This document shows, piece after piece, positions 17,608 to 25,835 of a DNA stretch of 64,000 bases (position 1 is its first letter; each line of letters begins with the position of its first letter). Below the pieces are notes generated by a model. The model had not been told where the DNA came from and searched no databases. It worked only from the letters and a program-made list of their open reading frames with translations. The DNA lies in the NCBI RefSeq assembly GCF_033100795.1, contig NZ_JAWLVI010000006.1:56976-120975 (forward strand), written 5' to 3'. The position numbers and the translations under genes are program-made. Origin of the DNA: Pseudothioclava sp033100795 (GTDB lineage Bacteria > Pseudomonadota > Alphaproteobacteria > Rhodobacterales > Rhodobacteraceae).

Positions 17608-18291
17608 TCACTCAGCCCAGCTGGGCCGCCCGGCGAACCCGGGGCTCGCTGGTGACTGCGCCGGCGCTTGGGCGGGCTGTTGCGGAGCTTGCGGCGCGGT
17701 CCCATAACCATGCCCCATCGGCGCTGCCTGTGGCGGCGTGCTGGGCGCGGGATAGTAAGGCGCGGCGGGTGCGCTCGGCATGGTGGACGCACCAAGCCCC
17801 ATCACAGACGCATAATCGCGATGGTTTGGCGCCAGTGCGCTTTTGATCTCGTTCTTCTCCTCACCATTGGTGTCAGTGCCGACATCAATGCGGGCAACGA
17901 ATTCCAGACCATCAAGCTCATGGAAGCCGGCAATCCGGCGCCGCGCTTGGGCCTCGGGCGAGTTGTCCTTGTCGGAAATCCCGCGAGACGAATTAAGGAT
18001 GCCCCGGATCAGGCTGCGCCCCATATTGGTCCAGTTCGGGCCATTGGGGCTGTAGAGCCCGATCATCGACCAGATCTTGCGCTTGGCGTAGGGCCCTTCG
18101 AGCACTGTGAATTCTGCATCGAGATAGACGGCACCCGAGCCGCCGCGCTTGGCATAGCCGCCGGCCCAGCCCTGGGCCGGATCGTCAAACCCGCCCGGGC
18201 GGATGGTCAGGCGCACCTTGGCGATCGTGCCCTTGGGGATCAGGTTGATGTTGGACTGCACGTCGTTGAAATCGTTCCAATGTCCAGACAT
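17608..18291 (-). CDS. Probable phage ssDNA-binding-like protein
   Basis: 227 residues. The first 150 are beta-rich (GTIAKVRLTIRPGG, AVYLDAEFTVLEGPYAKRK, GLEFVARIDVG), like an OB-type domain of the DUF669 or SSB kind. The last 60 are a proline/alanine/glutamine-rich linker ending PGFAGRPSWAE, much as SSB proteins have a disordered tail. Its neighbour is a Sak4-like ATPase, a family that works with SSB. No direct family match is claimed. Confidence 0.65.
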   Translation of the reverse strand: MSGHWNDFNDVQSNINLIPKGTIAKVRLTIRPGGFDDPAQGWAGGYAKRGGSGAVYLDAEFTVLEGPYAKRKIWSMIGLYSPNGPNWTNMGRSLIRGILNSSRGISDKDNSPEAQARRRIAGFHELDGLEFVARIDVGTDTNGEEKNEIKSALAPNHRDYASVMGLGASTMPSAPAAPYYPAPSTPPQAAPMGHGYGTAPQAPQQPAQAPAQSPASPGFAGRPSWAE

Positions 18292-18304
18292 GGCTGGGCT
18301 CCTT

Positions 18305-19198
18305 TCAGCTGGATGGGGTGTCGGTGGGGGTGGCCTGCGCCGGGGATGGCGCGGGCAGCTGTGGCGGCTGGTAGGTCAGGCGCCGCTCAGCGGGCACGAG
18401 GGGGCCGCGGATCTTGTCCATCAGCTGGCCCAGATGCGGGGCCTCGAGGAGGCCAAGGCGGCCAGAGCGGTCCTTGGCCGGGTAGCCCCAGCCGTTCAGC
18501 GTCTGGCAGACAAAGCCGCGCTGAAGCTGGCCATCCTCGCCCTTGATCTCGGCCATGGTGATGACCTGATCGACGATTCCCGGCAGCTCGAGCCCGGTCT
18601 TAGACCCATCAATCTGGGGCACGAAGACCTTGCGGTTGAAGTCATCGAGCTTCTCGTCGAGGATACCCACGAACCAGACATTCTTGCCGCGCGTGTGCTG
18701 CAGATGGGTCAGCCAGGCGATCATCTCGCGGCCATGAAGCCCGTAGGCACCGCGCACATCGGGCTTGCCGGTCTTTTCCGAGTGCGCCTCGGGCTGGCCC
18801 TTGCACCATTGAAAGCACAGCCGCCCGGCCACGGTGATCGAGTCGATAAACACCGTGTCGTATTTGGCGAGGGCCTCAGGATCACCAAACTTCTTGCAGA
18901 CGGCCGCATAATGCGCGGGGCTATAGGCTTGATCATCGCGCAGTGCCGGGTTCGGGCCACCGATGAACACCGCGAAATCCCGACATTCCGTCCAGGTCCG
19001 CGGCCGGATGGCGTCGATCGCCAGCCCTTCGATGGCCAGATCGCCAGCTTCGAGATCAAAAAACAGCGTGGTTGAGGCGTTCAGCGTCCAGAGCAGGCTG
19101 GTTTTGCCAATGCCCGATCGGCCGAAGATCACGCCTTTGATGCCACGGTGCTCTGCAAGGCGCTGGTCAGCGGTGATGATGGGGAGCGCGCAGGTCAT
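18305..19198 (-). CDS. Sak4-like RecA-fold ATPase (AAA_24)
   Basis: 297 residues. Walker A is GRSGIGKTSLLW near 26-37, followed by LFFDLEAGDLAIEG and Walker B YDTVFIDSITVAGRL. This spacing is typical of phage AAA_24/Sak4 proteins, which promote single-strand annealing together with a phage SSB. The gene next to it encodes the SSB-like protein. The C-terminal 30 residues are proline-rich. Confidence 0.85.
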   Translation of the reverse strand: MTCALPIITADQRLAEHRGIKGVIFGRSGIGKTSLLWTLNASTTLFFDLEAGDLAIEGLAIDAIRPRTWTECRDFAVFIGGPNPALRDDQAYSPAHYAAVCKKFGDPEALAKYDTVFIDSITVAGRLCFQWCKGQPEAHSEKTGKPDVRGAYGLHGREMIAWLTHLQHTRGKNVWFVGILDEKLDDFNRKVFVPQIDGSKTGLELPGIVDQVITMAEIKGEDGQLQRGFVCQTLNGWGYPAKDRSGRLGLLEAPHLGQLMDKIRGPLVPAERRLTYQPPQLPAPSPAQATPTDTPSS

Positions 19199-19674
19199 GA
19201 CAGCACCTCACCGGTCATTTCAGCGGCACAGGCGTTGCCGGTTACAGCGGTGTAAAGCGCGTCGAGCCGGTCGGCCTCGGCGAGGCATTCGCGACCCTTG
19301 CGGCGCATGAATTGGCGCGCGTCATTGAGCAAATCGGGGTCTTCGATCAGGTCCGGGACCGCGACGTATTCCTCAGCGCTTTCGACGAAGTAGGACTTCG
19401 ATCGCAAGTCGCGGACGAGAGGCGCGAAGGCGTCACACCGGTCGGCGAAATCCGTCTGGGTCATCACGTCGTGACGGTTACGCAGGATCCGCTTCACTTC
19501 AGAAATGATCCCGGTCCGCAGCATACGCATCGCGCCTTCCGCGCGTGCCTGCGAACAGGTCAAAGGGAATGCCGCGCCCATGATGTCGTCGGCAATTTTC
19601 GGGGCATTGTTGCCAAGCTGGGAGGCCACCTCCCAGACGCGTTCGGCAAAGGCTGCTGACTGGCTGTCAAGCAT
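19195..19674 (-). CDS. Hypothetical phage protein
   Basis: 159 residues from MLDSQSAAFAERVWEVASQL. The ATG at 19674 lies just inside the end of the upstream gene, consistent with coupling; a longer frame upstream has an arginine-rich, shadow-like composition and was rejected. The protein is helical with several acidic patches. No family recognised. It belongs to the replication operon by position. Confidence 0.65.
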   Translation of the reverse strand: MLDSQSAAFAERVWEVASQLGNNAPKIADDIMGAAFPLTCSQARAEGAMRMLRTGIISEVKRILRNRHDVMTQTDFADRCDAFAPLVRDLRSKSYFVESAEEYVAVPDLIEDPDLLNDARQFMRRKGRECLAEADRLDALYTAVTGNACAAEMTGEVLS

Positions 19675-20437
19675 CGAACCACTCCTTGATGTTGGTGAAA
19701 GCTTCCGACCCCGCCGCGATGGCCGCGACGTCGAGATGATGAAACTGGCTGTCGCGAGCGTCGCGCATACCCGTTCGCGCAAGCGCCAGGTTCTCGTCGG
19801 TGGCCCATTCTGCAAAGGCGCGGAACGTGCCGGTGACATGCTGCCAGGCGACCTGTTGCGGCGTCGGCGGGACATAAAGCGGGTTCCGCCGACTGGGTTT
19901 GCGCTGCGGGCGCATGCCCCGCAGGGCAGCATCGACCACCATCTTGCGCAGCGCCGCTCGGTTCGGCTCCTCGCCACGTTCGAGGCGTTCATCCAGCGTG
20001 CGCCGCACGATACCGGGATCAACGACCTCTGCGTCGCGGATCAGGCGCGCATCATGGATCTGGTCGCGCCGCAGGCCGAGGTCAGCGGCCGAGGCAGTGT
20101 TGCGGTCTTCAACAGTGCTCCGATCCCCGCCGTTGCGTTTGACATCACCCCGCGCCTGTGCGGCATCGTATTCATCCGCGAGACGCCGTTTGGCGGCGGC
20201 CTCGATTTCCAGGGCATCGGCCTGCGCACGGTGGGCGGCAGCGACAAGATCATCATGGGCGGCTTTTGCGCTTTTCAGGCGTGCGGCCCGTTTGGCGACA
20301 TCATAGGCAAGGCCTGCGGCTTCGCGAGCTTCCAGAACCTCCGCAGCGGTCTTGGCGCCTGCCAGCATAGCCGCCGCTCGGACAATCAAACCGGGCAGGT
20401 TCTCGTCGCTTGTTGTGATTGAGACGGGCACGGTCAT
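19667..20437 (-). CDS. Hypothetical phage protein, coiled-coil and DNA-binding-like
   Basis: 256 residues. Residues 15-95 are an alanine/arginine-rich long helix (probable coiled coil). The segment ASAADLGLRRDQIHDARLIRDAEVVD resembles helix pairs found in phage ParB-like accessory proteins; the C-terminal half is helical with NPLYVPPTPQQVAWQH. No function is assigned. Overlaps both neighbours by a few bases in the operon. Confidence 0.65.
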   Translation of the reverse strand: MTVPVSITTSDENLPGLIVRAAAMLAGAKTAAEVLEAREAAGLAYDVAKRAARLKSAKAAHDDLVAAAHRAQADALEIEAAAKRRLADEYDAAQARGDVKRNGGDRSTVEDRNTASAADLGLRRDQIHDARLIRDAEVVDPGIVRRTLDERLERGEEPNRAALRKMVVDAALRGMRPQRKPSRRNPLYVPPTPQQVAWQHVTGTFRAFAEWATDENLALARTGMRDARDSQFHHLDVAAIAAGSEAFTNIKEWFDA

Positions 20438-20970
20438 TGGGCGCGCTCCGCCGCTTTCGACCTGGCGATCACCTCCAGAGCCGCGCAGACATGCGTCCCG
20501 GGGTTTGCGCCATGTGCCAACAGGCGATCCAGCAGGACCGACAAAACCAGAACTGTTTCTCGGGCCGCCTCGGCGATTGCGCGCTCACCTTGGATTGCAA
20601 GGTAGAGGTCGGCCAACGTGGCTCCGTTTGGGCCGAAGAGTGACATCATCTTTGGTTCGTCATCTTCGGGCGCCTCGATCTCGATGATCAGCGGAAGCCG
20701 CGAGGCCAGTCCTCTCGGAAGCAATCCGTCCGGAATGATGGAGCGCGGATCACCGCTGGCAGGCGTGTCATGGACGACGACGTCGACTTCGGTGGTCTCA
20801 CTCGCCCAATCGCTCTCAAAAACGGCAAACAAGGGCGTGCCATCGGCATGCGCACGGGCATCTTCAATCTGGTAACGGCCGTTCGACTTGAGGATCTCGG
20901 CGAGCTCCCAGCGGCGAAAGAGCCCGGGGAGGCGCTGCAGAGTTTCGTGCGGGATGTCGAGGTTTTTCAT
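20434..20970 (-). CDS. Hypothetical phage protein
   Basis: 178 residues from MKNLDIPHETLQRLPGLFRR. The ATG at 20970 has a good ribosome site (GGAAAGG nine bases upstream). An alternative ATG at 21078 overlaps the upstream stop as TGATG and would add 36 residues of low-quality sequence. The protein has a beta-rich middle and a helical end with two cysteine-free acidic patches. No family recognised. Confidence 0.6.
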   Translation of the reverse strand: MKNLDIPHETLQRLPGLFRRWELAEILKSNGRYQIEDARAHADGTPLFAVFESDWASETTEVDVVVHDTPASGDPRSIIPDGLLPRGLASRLPLIIEIEAPEDDEPKMMSLFGPNGATLADLYLAIQGERAIAEAARETVLVLSVLLDRLLAHGANPGTHVCAALEVIARSKAAERAQ

Positions 20971-21077
20971 GGGGGCAGCCTTTCCGATGGTGGATGGAGT
21001 TTCCGGGACGTCTGAATGGCAAAAGCCATTGTCAGGGCCTGTGCGGGACAGGCCGCTTGGTGATTTTCGCTCGCTCA

Positions 21078-21563
21078 TCACGCGGCCTCATTCGGCTCGA
21101 GGGTGACCTTCAACGTGCCGACCTTCACGGTGCGCGCAGGCTCGAACCCCTTGCGCCAGGCCTCGGGAAGTGCGCCGTACTTGCGTTCGGAAACCGACAG
21201 CTTGGTATCGATGAATTCAGCGGGATCCTCGCCGCTGTCGGCAATGTTGGCGGCGATTTGCGCCAGCTTTTCCTGATCCCAGTCGATGCGTTTCGGCAGG
21301 TCAGCGACCACGGTGTAATCGCTATCGACGAGGCGGACGGTGCCGGTGTCCTTGCCGCAAGCCCGCCGGGCCTCGGCCGCGCGGGTGGCGTAACGCACCT
21401 CGAGAGCGTTGTTGAATTTGGCGCTGGCAGCCTTCAGCTGCTTGGCCGCATGGTCCAGCTCGGCTTGGAGCGCGGCGAGCAGTTCCACCGGCAGCTGCGC
21501 CAAATCGCCTGCGGGCAGGGTCAGCATGTCGTTGATGCTGGGCGTGTTGTCAGGATAGGTCAT
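21078..21563 (-). CDS. Hypothetical phage protein
   Basis: 161 residues. A coiled-coil-like helix (ELLAALQAELDHAAKQLKAASAKFNNALEVRY) spans roughly 27-58, and a beta-rich C-terminus ends EPARTVKVGTLKVTLEPNEAA. Proteins like this recur in rhodobacterial prophage replication operons as I recall, without assigned function. Preceded by an A/G-rich ribosome site. Confidence 0.65.
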   Translation of the reverse strand: MTYPDNTPSINDMLTLPAGDLAQLPVELLAALQAELDHAAKQLKAASAKFNNALEVRYATRAAEARRACGKDTGTVRLVDSDYTVVADLPKRIDWDQEKLAQIAANIADSGEDPAEFIDTKLSVSERKYGALPEAWRKGFEPARTVKVGTLKVTLEPNEAA

Positions 21564-21587
21564 GAGAGGTTCCTTTTCGGGGGATGG

Positions 21588-21926
21588 TCAGGCGGCGACA
21601 GCAGCGAGCTGCGTCACGGCATCAGCGGATCCGGGCGTCTTGGGACGCGCGATTGCGAGGTAGGAAAACAGGTCCGGCCCAAGGCGTTCTTGGACGAGGT
21701 GGACGAGGCCTTTGCCTTCGGTCCAAAAGGCCCGCTTTCCCAAGAGGGCCAGTTCCGTGCGCTCATTGTCCCCAAGCTTGGAAAGCCCCGGGAATGTATC
21801 GAGCACCAGAAACCCGCGGTGGTATTCCAAACGGTCGCCGGGCAAGGCCTGCGCCACCCAGGCGCAGAACTGGATTTCCGTCAGCGGGGACTTCGGCCGG
21901 ACCGTGGTGATGGTTGCTGTGATCAT
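21588..21926 (-). CDS. Small hypothetical phage protein
   Basis: 112 residues, with a compact alpha/beta pattern: ITTVRPKSPLTEIQFCAWVA, then LEYHRGFLVLDTFPGLSKLG and HLVQERLGPDLFSYLAIAR. The last segment reads like a short recognition helix. No family recognised. It lies between a sigma-like gene and the next hypothetical gene in the leftward operon. Confidence 0.65.
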   Translation of the reverse strand: MITATITTVRPKSPLTEIQFCAWVAQALPGDRLEYHRGFLVLDTFPGLSKLGDNERTELALLGKRAFWTEGKGLVHLVQERLGPDLFSYLAIARPKTPGSADAVTQLAAVAA

Positions 21927-21954
21927 GATCTTGCTCTCCTCGCCCTGCTTCTAC

Positions 21955-22548
21955 TCACGCGGTCTGAAAACCGTCCCAGCAGGGGCCGAGGCCGTAGGCG
22001 GTGAGGACGGGACGAAGAGCGGAGATCCGGCGATAGAGGGTTGAGCGTTTGACAGCGCCGTGGGCGACAAGGTCAGAAACAGTGACACGGGACAGGGCAC
22101 GGCAGAGCTGGCGATCACCATTGCTCAGACGGGCCAGCGCGCATTCGGTCGCAAGCCGCGCATGCAGCATGTCGGTGTCAAAAGGGCGCTGACCGTACCA
22201 GCTGGCCAGGCCGTCCTCCTCAAGCAGCAGATTTTTCAGAGGCTCGCGGCTACCTGCCATCGGCGCATCGAGCGAAAACATCCACCCGTCCTGCGCCCGA
22301 CGCTGACGCTGGATGCGCATCGCGATACGCGATGACTGGTTTCGCAATACGATATTGGCGAAGGCGCCAATGCTGCCGCGGCGCGCGTCAAATCCGGGCA
22401 AGCGGCAAATGAGATCGAGCAGCAGATCCTGGGAGAGATCCTCGAGGTCAGCTGGCGGCAGGCGCAATTTGCGCTGCAGGCGACGTGCGGCGCGATTGGC
22501 CTCGTCGATCAGCGTGACAACGTCGGCGGTAGATAATCTGGTGGGCAT
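21955..22548 (-). CDS. Phage sigma-70-like (ECF-type) factor
   Basis: 197 residues. The N-terminal third looks like sigma region 2: ADLEDLSQDLLLDLICRLPGFDARRGSIGAFANIVLRNQSSRI. The C-terminal third has a region-4-like helix-turn-helix (LSNGDRQLCRALSRVTVSDLVAHGAVKRSTLYRRISAL). Together these suggest an RNA polymerase-binding or promoter-recognition factor. It lies downstream of the two LexA-controlled genes and upstream of replication genes, so it could switch on later phage promoters. Real sigma activity is inferred. Confidence 0.7.
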   Translation of the reverse strand: MPTRLSTADVVTLIDEANRAARRLQRKLRLPPADLEDLSQDLLLDLICRLPGFDARRGSIGAFANIVLRNQSSRIAMRIQRQRRAQDGWMFSLDAPMAGSREPLKNLLLEEDGLASWYGQRPFDTDMLHARLATECALARLSNGDRQLCRALSRVTVSDLVAHGAVKRSTLYRRISALRPVLTAYGLGPCWDGFQTA

Positions 22549-22620
22549 GATCGGGGTCCTCGAAGCTTGATTTCTCTTGCTCCGAACTTGACCGACCCCG
22601 GCCTTCCGTTTGTGTGTTTG

Positions 22621-23598
22621 TTATGTGTGGATTGTGTGCCGTTTGTGTGTGGCGCCCTCATCGGCAAAGGAAATTGCGTCTGGCGCGAGACCCAACCGAT
22701 AACCGACGCCATGCACTGTTGCGATCAGTTCCTTGGCCGCCGAAGCCGGCGCGCCGGGTGCCACAAGGGCTTTGCGCAAATCCCGAATAACCTCGTTCGG
22801 CGGGCGGCCGGTCTCAGCCTCAATGATTTGCTTCTTGATGATCGGGTCCCTGCGGCATGCCTGTTCAGCGAGCAAAACGAGAACGGCAACCATCTGAACC
22901 GACATGTCCAGAACCCTTCCATCAAGCATGACGGACGGGATGGACCGATCCATGATCAAGCGGACGCGGTTACCTGCTGGCAGCAGGCCGCCGAAGAAAA
23001 TCGTTTTACCGCCGTTCCCATCCGCGTGAACGATCTCGGAGACATCGTGAACGTCGATTTCCATGTCGTGCAGGCGGATGGCACTGGCTTGGTCAATCTC
23101 ATCAAAGACCACAATCGGCAGCGTGCCCCCGGCGAGCGATTTCAAAAGCATCGAGATGCCCGGCACAAACACGTCCCTGGGTGACTGGCACAAAAAGATG
23201 CTGCGCCCCGTCGCAGTCTTACCCATCGACCAAAGCCCTGCGGAAATCGCCGCCGGCGTCCCTGTCAACTTGCCCGCCGCCGCGATGGCCGCGATCAACT
23301 GCTCTCCATCGATCCGATAGCGGATAAGGTCGTTCGGCTCGAGGATGACATCCTGGCTGGGGTCGAGCGGGCAGCAGGCGACGAGCTTGCCGTCGATTTC
23401 CTGGATCACTCTGGCATCATAGCCGCAATCGCAATGCGCGCAGGTGCCCCAACTTTCGATCTTGCGCTCTTCGATCAGGATGCGCGCCCTGAGCAGCTTG
23501 TTGATTTCGGCCTCGGGGAAGCGCCGCAGCAGTCGGCCAGAGACCTCAGGGCGCGCGCCTGTCTTATTCAGCCGCTTCCACAACCAGATCAAAATCAT
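22621..23598 (-). CDS. Unknown SOS-linked prophage protein with C-terminal winged helix
   Basis: 325 residues from the ATG at 23598, preceded by a GGAG ribosome site. The N-terminal part has a metal-site-like CAHCDCGYD and CCPLDP. The middle holds IVVFDEIDQASAIRLHDM, and the C-terminus has RDLRKALVAPG...LIATVHGVGYRL, close to the winged-helix effector domain of OmpR/PhoB regulators. It is probably a transcription regulator. Its 5' end overlaps the upstream gene by 35 bases, so both share the LexA-overlapped promoter at 24828-24859. Not an identified family. Confidence 0.65.
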   Translation of the reverse strand: MILIWLWKRLNKTGARPEVSGRLLRRFPEAEINKLLRARILIEERKIESWGTCAHCDCGYDARVIQEIDGKLVACCPLDPSQDVILEPNDLIRYRIDGEQLIAAIAAAGKLTGTPAAISAGLWSMGKTATGRSIFLCQSPRDVFVPGISMLLKSLAGGTLPIVVFDEIDQASAIRLHDMEIDVHDVSEIVHADGNGGKTIFFGGLLPAGNRVRLIMDRSIPSVMLDGRVLDMSVQMVAVLVLLAEQACRRDPIIKKQIIEAETGRPPNEVIRDLRKALVAPGAPASAAKELIATVHGVGYRLGLAPDAISFADEGATHKRHTIHT

Positions 23599-24799
23599 GG
23601 TCTTTCTCCAACCCGTTGCGTGCAATAAGCGTGTGGATCGATTTCTCGAACCGCGTGCGGCGGAAGGCCAAGGTCCCGGGAGGTTTCAGCCGCACTGTGG
23701 ACTGGGCCGGCTTCTTTTTGCCCACATGGAAAAACACACGGAACGTGATCTCGCCAAGCTGCCAGCCTTGCCGAAAATCCACCTCGCTGGTGGCAAAGTT
23801 GCGCAATGCGCCTTTGGTGTCCTTGGTCACCCAGCTGCGCAGATGCCGCGAGGCCTGCGCGTCCTCATCCCATTCGAAAAGATCGGCTGCCGCAGCCACG
23901 ATGGTCACGCTGTGGATAGCGTCATCATGCCTGTGCTCGAAGGCAAAGTGGGGGCCTGCCTCGGAGATGGGATCCAGCGTGTAGAGATCCCGCGCGTGAT
24001 CACCGGCGAAGAAGCCGGGGCGGCCCAGCACATGGGTGGCGAAGAGCTCCGCCAGTTCAACCTGCTGGGATTTCAGGACGCCGCCGATCAGAAGGCGCCC
24101 CTCGGTCGCGTTATAGCGCAGGGCCGCGTATTTGACCGCACGCACCGTGATGATTTCTTCACGATCGCCCGAAACCACAGGCGTGGTCTTGACCGGAGCG
24201 CCATGGCTCAAGACCAGATTGAATTCGTCATCCTCGTCATACGGCGCCAAACGGCAATAACCGCCCTGCAAGTCCTTGGCGAAGAGTGCCGCCGCGGCGG
24301 CCCCGAATGCTGCTCCGACCTCGTCGGTGAAATCCGCAGGCACATCCCGTTCTGGCCCACGAAACTCGGCCATCGCGGTCGGCGCCCTCAACGCCATTTG
24401 GTCCGCAGCGACCTCGAACAGGTCGTGGTGCTGGAGATAGACGCGCAGCGCGACATGTTTCGGATCCTGTTTTGCGGGTGCATCTGCCGTCTGCTCAGTG
24501 TCGGCAGGCTCGAACAACGTGATCTGTTGGCGCCGTGCCGCCGACAGGATCGTCTCCAGCCCATGCGATGTGCCCAGTTCCGCAATTCGGTGCAGGTCAG
24601 CCACCAGCCCCTCGGACCAGTCATTGACGGGTTGGTTAAAATACTCTGCCAGCAGGCCACGATGGTCTGCCTCTTCATCATCAAAGGCGATGGGCGCAAC
24701 CCCGTCAGCGAAATGGCGCTCGAAGAGCTGGCGCATGAGCATGGGATCAATGGTCTTCAGAAAACGTGGGTTCACGAACTTCTTGAGATTGCCGGCCAT
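23564..24799 (-). CDS. Unknown SOS-controlled prophage protein
   Basis: 411 residues starting MAGNLKKFVNPRFLKTIDPM. The N-terminal 80 residues are helical (LLAEYFNQPVNDWSEGLVAD). A central beta-rich block includes ALRYNATEGRLLIGGVLKS and a basic C-terminus ends KSIHTLIARNGLEKDHDFDL. I recognise no family, signal peptide or membrane helix. The gene begins 29 bases from a LexA box that covers its -10 element, so it should be induced by DNA damage. It heads the leftward early block. Confidence 0.7.
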   Translation of the reverse strand: MAGNLKKFVNPRFLKTIDPMLMRQLFERHFADGVAPIAFDDEEADHRGLLAEYFNQPVNDWSEGLVADLHRIAELGTSHGLETILSAARRQQITLFEPADTEQTADAPAKQDPKHVALRVYLQHHDLFEVAADQMALRAPTAMAEFRGPERDVPADFTDEVGAAFGAAAAALFAKDLQGGYCRLAPYDEDDEFNLVLSHGAPVKTTPVVSGDREEIITVRAVKYAALRYNATEGRLLIGGVLKSQQVELAELFATHVLGRPGFFAGDHARDLYTLDPISEAGPHFAFEHRHDDAIHSVTIVAAAADLFEWDEDAQASRHLRSWVTKDTKGALRNFATSEVDFRQGWQLGEITFRVFFHVGKKKPAQSTVRLKPPGTLAFRRTRFEKSIHTLIARNGLEKDHDFDLVVEAAE

Positions 24800-24827
24800 G
24801 GCGAATCCTTTCTGTCGGGGAAATAAT

Positions 24828-24859
24828 GTTCATCTTATGTTCTCGCGACAACAGGTCAA
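24828..24859 (-). promoter_or_regulatory. Early prophage promoter overlapped by a LexA box
   Basis: On the minus strand the promoter reads TTGACC (-35, 24859-24854), a 16-base spacer, then TAAGAT (-10, 24837-24832). The -10 lies inside GAACATAAGATGAAC (24842-24828), which is GAAC-N7-GAAC, the direct-repeat LexA box of alphaproteobacteria. LexA binding would block polymerase. The ATG of the first gene is at 24799. The match is exact in the eight conserved bases; binding itself is inferred. Confidence 0.75.
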
Positions 24860-24934
24860 TCATCGCGTTGGGCGTGGGACGGTTTCCAAAAGGCGTGAGT
24901 AGAAGCTGGGCGAGAGAACGACCCGGGAAACCCC

Positions 24935-25138
24935 ATGAAACGCCCCAACGCCCTACAACCCGACCGCATGACCGCCCGAGATCGCCGCGCCGAGCTTTGC
25001 AGCTTGCTGGCGCTTGGCCTTGTCCGGCTACACCGAAGAGAAAGTCGGCAAAATACTGATATTTATGGAGAAAGTTCGCTACACAACTCAGTGTGTCCGA
25101 GCATTCATGCAGTTTCAATCAGAAAGGAAGCAACATGA
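24935..25138 (+). CDS. Small hypothetical protein, possible decayed paralogue of 25135-25386
   Basis: 67 residues starting MKRPNALQPDRMTARDRRAE. Residues 1-32 match residues 17-48 of the next gene nearly position for position (KRPNAL-PD-MTA--R-AE-CSLLAL), so the pair looks duplicated. After that the sequence diverges and the frame seems to lose the family C-terminus. The stop overlaps the next start as ATGA. It may be a pseudogene. Confidence 0.4.
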   Translation: MKRPNALQPDRMTARDRRAELCSLLALGLVRLHRRESRQNTDIYGESSLHNSVCPSIHAVSIRKEAT

Positions 25139-25386
25139 ACGCTCTGAACCCGGCATTGCACACGGATGCCCTACGCCGTCTATTGAAACGCCCCAACGCA
25201 CTGCACCCAGACCACATGACTGCCCAAGAACGTCAGGCTGAGATTTGCAGTCTGCTCGCGCTCGCCATCGCGCGGCCAAATATGCGCACTCGCGAAAATC
25301 CGGCTGAAAACGGTGGAAATGAGCGCTGGCGGATCGAGGCACAGCCACGCCGTCTTGCCCCTCGAAATCGAAAGCAGCACTCATGA
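25135..25386 (+). CDS. Small hypothetical protein of the DUF2924/recombinase module
   Basis: 83 residues starting MNALNPALHTDALRRLLKRP, with a strong ribosome site (AAAGGAAG) four bases before the ATG at 25135. The LHPDHMTAQERQAEICSLLALAIAR segment is a short helical motif that I recall beside DUF2924 genes in alphaproteobacterial integration modules. It overlaps the DUF2924 gene by four bases. Confidence 0.65.
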   Translation: MNALNPALHTDALRRLLKRPNALHPDHMTAQERQAEICSLLALAIARPNMRTRENPAENGGNERWRIEAQPRRLAPRNRKQHS

Positions 25387-25835
25387 AGGAACATGATCAA
25401 ATTCCTGCGCGCATCGCAGCGTTGAAAACCACCCCAACTACAGAGTTGAAGAAACAATGGCGGGAGCTGTTTGACCACGAACCACCCCCCTTCAACCGCC
25501 GCTACCTCGAGAGCCGTTTGGCCTATCGCATCCAGGAATTGGCCTTTGGCGGGTTAAAGCCTGAGACGGCTCGTTATCTTGAGAAGCTCGGCGAAGATCT
25601 GGACGGCGGTGATCCATCGCGGCGGCGCATCCGTGTGGACAATGTGCCCATCACGGGCACGCGCTTGCTTCGTGAGTGGCAAGGCGTCGAGCACGTCGTC
25701 ACCGTAACCAATGAGGGCTTCGAATGGCAGGGGCGACCCTACAAATCGCTCTCCGCAATTGCTCGCGCCATCACAGGCACACGCTGGAATGGCTGGGTAT
25801 TCTTTGGCTTGAAAAATTACAGGAGGCGGACATGA
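25383..25835 (+). CDS. DUF2924 domain protein
   Basis: 150 residues. The family pattern is clear: LKKQWRELFDHEPPPFNRRY near 22-41, then LESRLAYRIQELAFGGL and a beta-rich C-terminus with GTRLLREWQGVEHVVTV, FEWQGRPYKSLSAIARAITG and WNGWVFFGL. DUF2924 genes regularly precede large serine recombinases in alphaproteobacterial prophages and islands; their role is unknown. Its stop overlaps the recombinase start as ATGA. Confidence 0.9.
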   Translation: MKEHDQIPARIAALKTTPTTELKKQWRELFDHEPPPFNRRYLESRLAYRIQELAFGGLKPETARYLEKLGEDLDGGDPSRRRIRVDNVPITGTRLLREWQGVEHVVTVTNEGFEWQGRPYKSLSAIARAITGTRWNGWVFFGLKNYRRRT

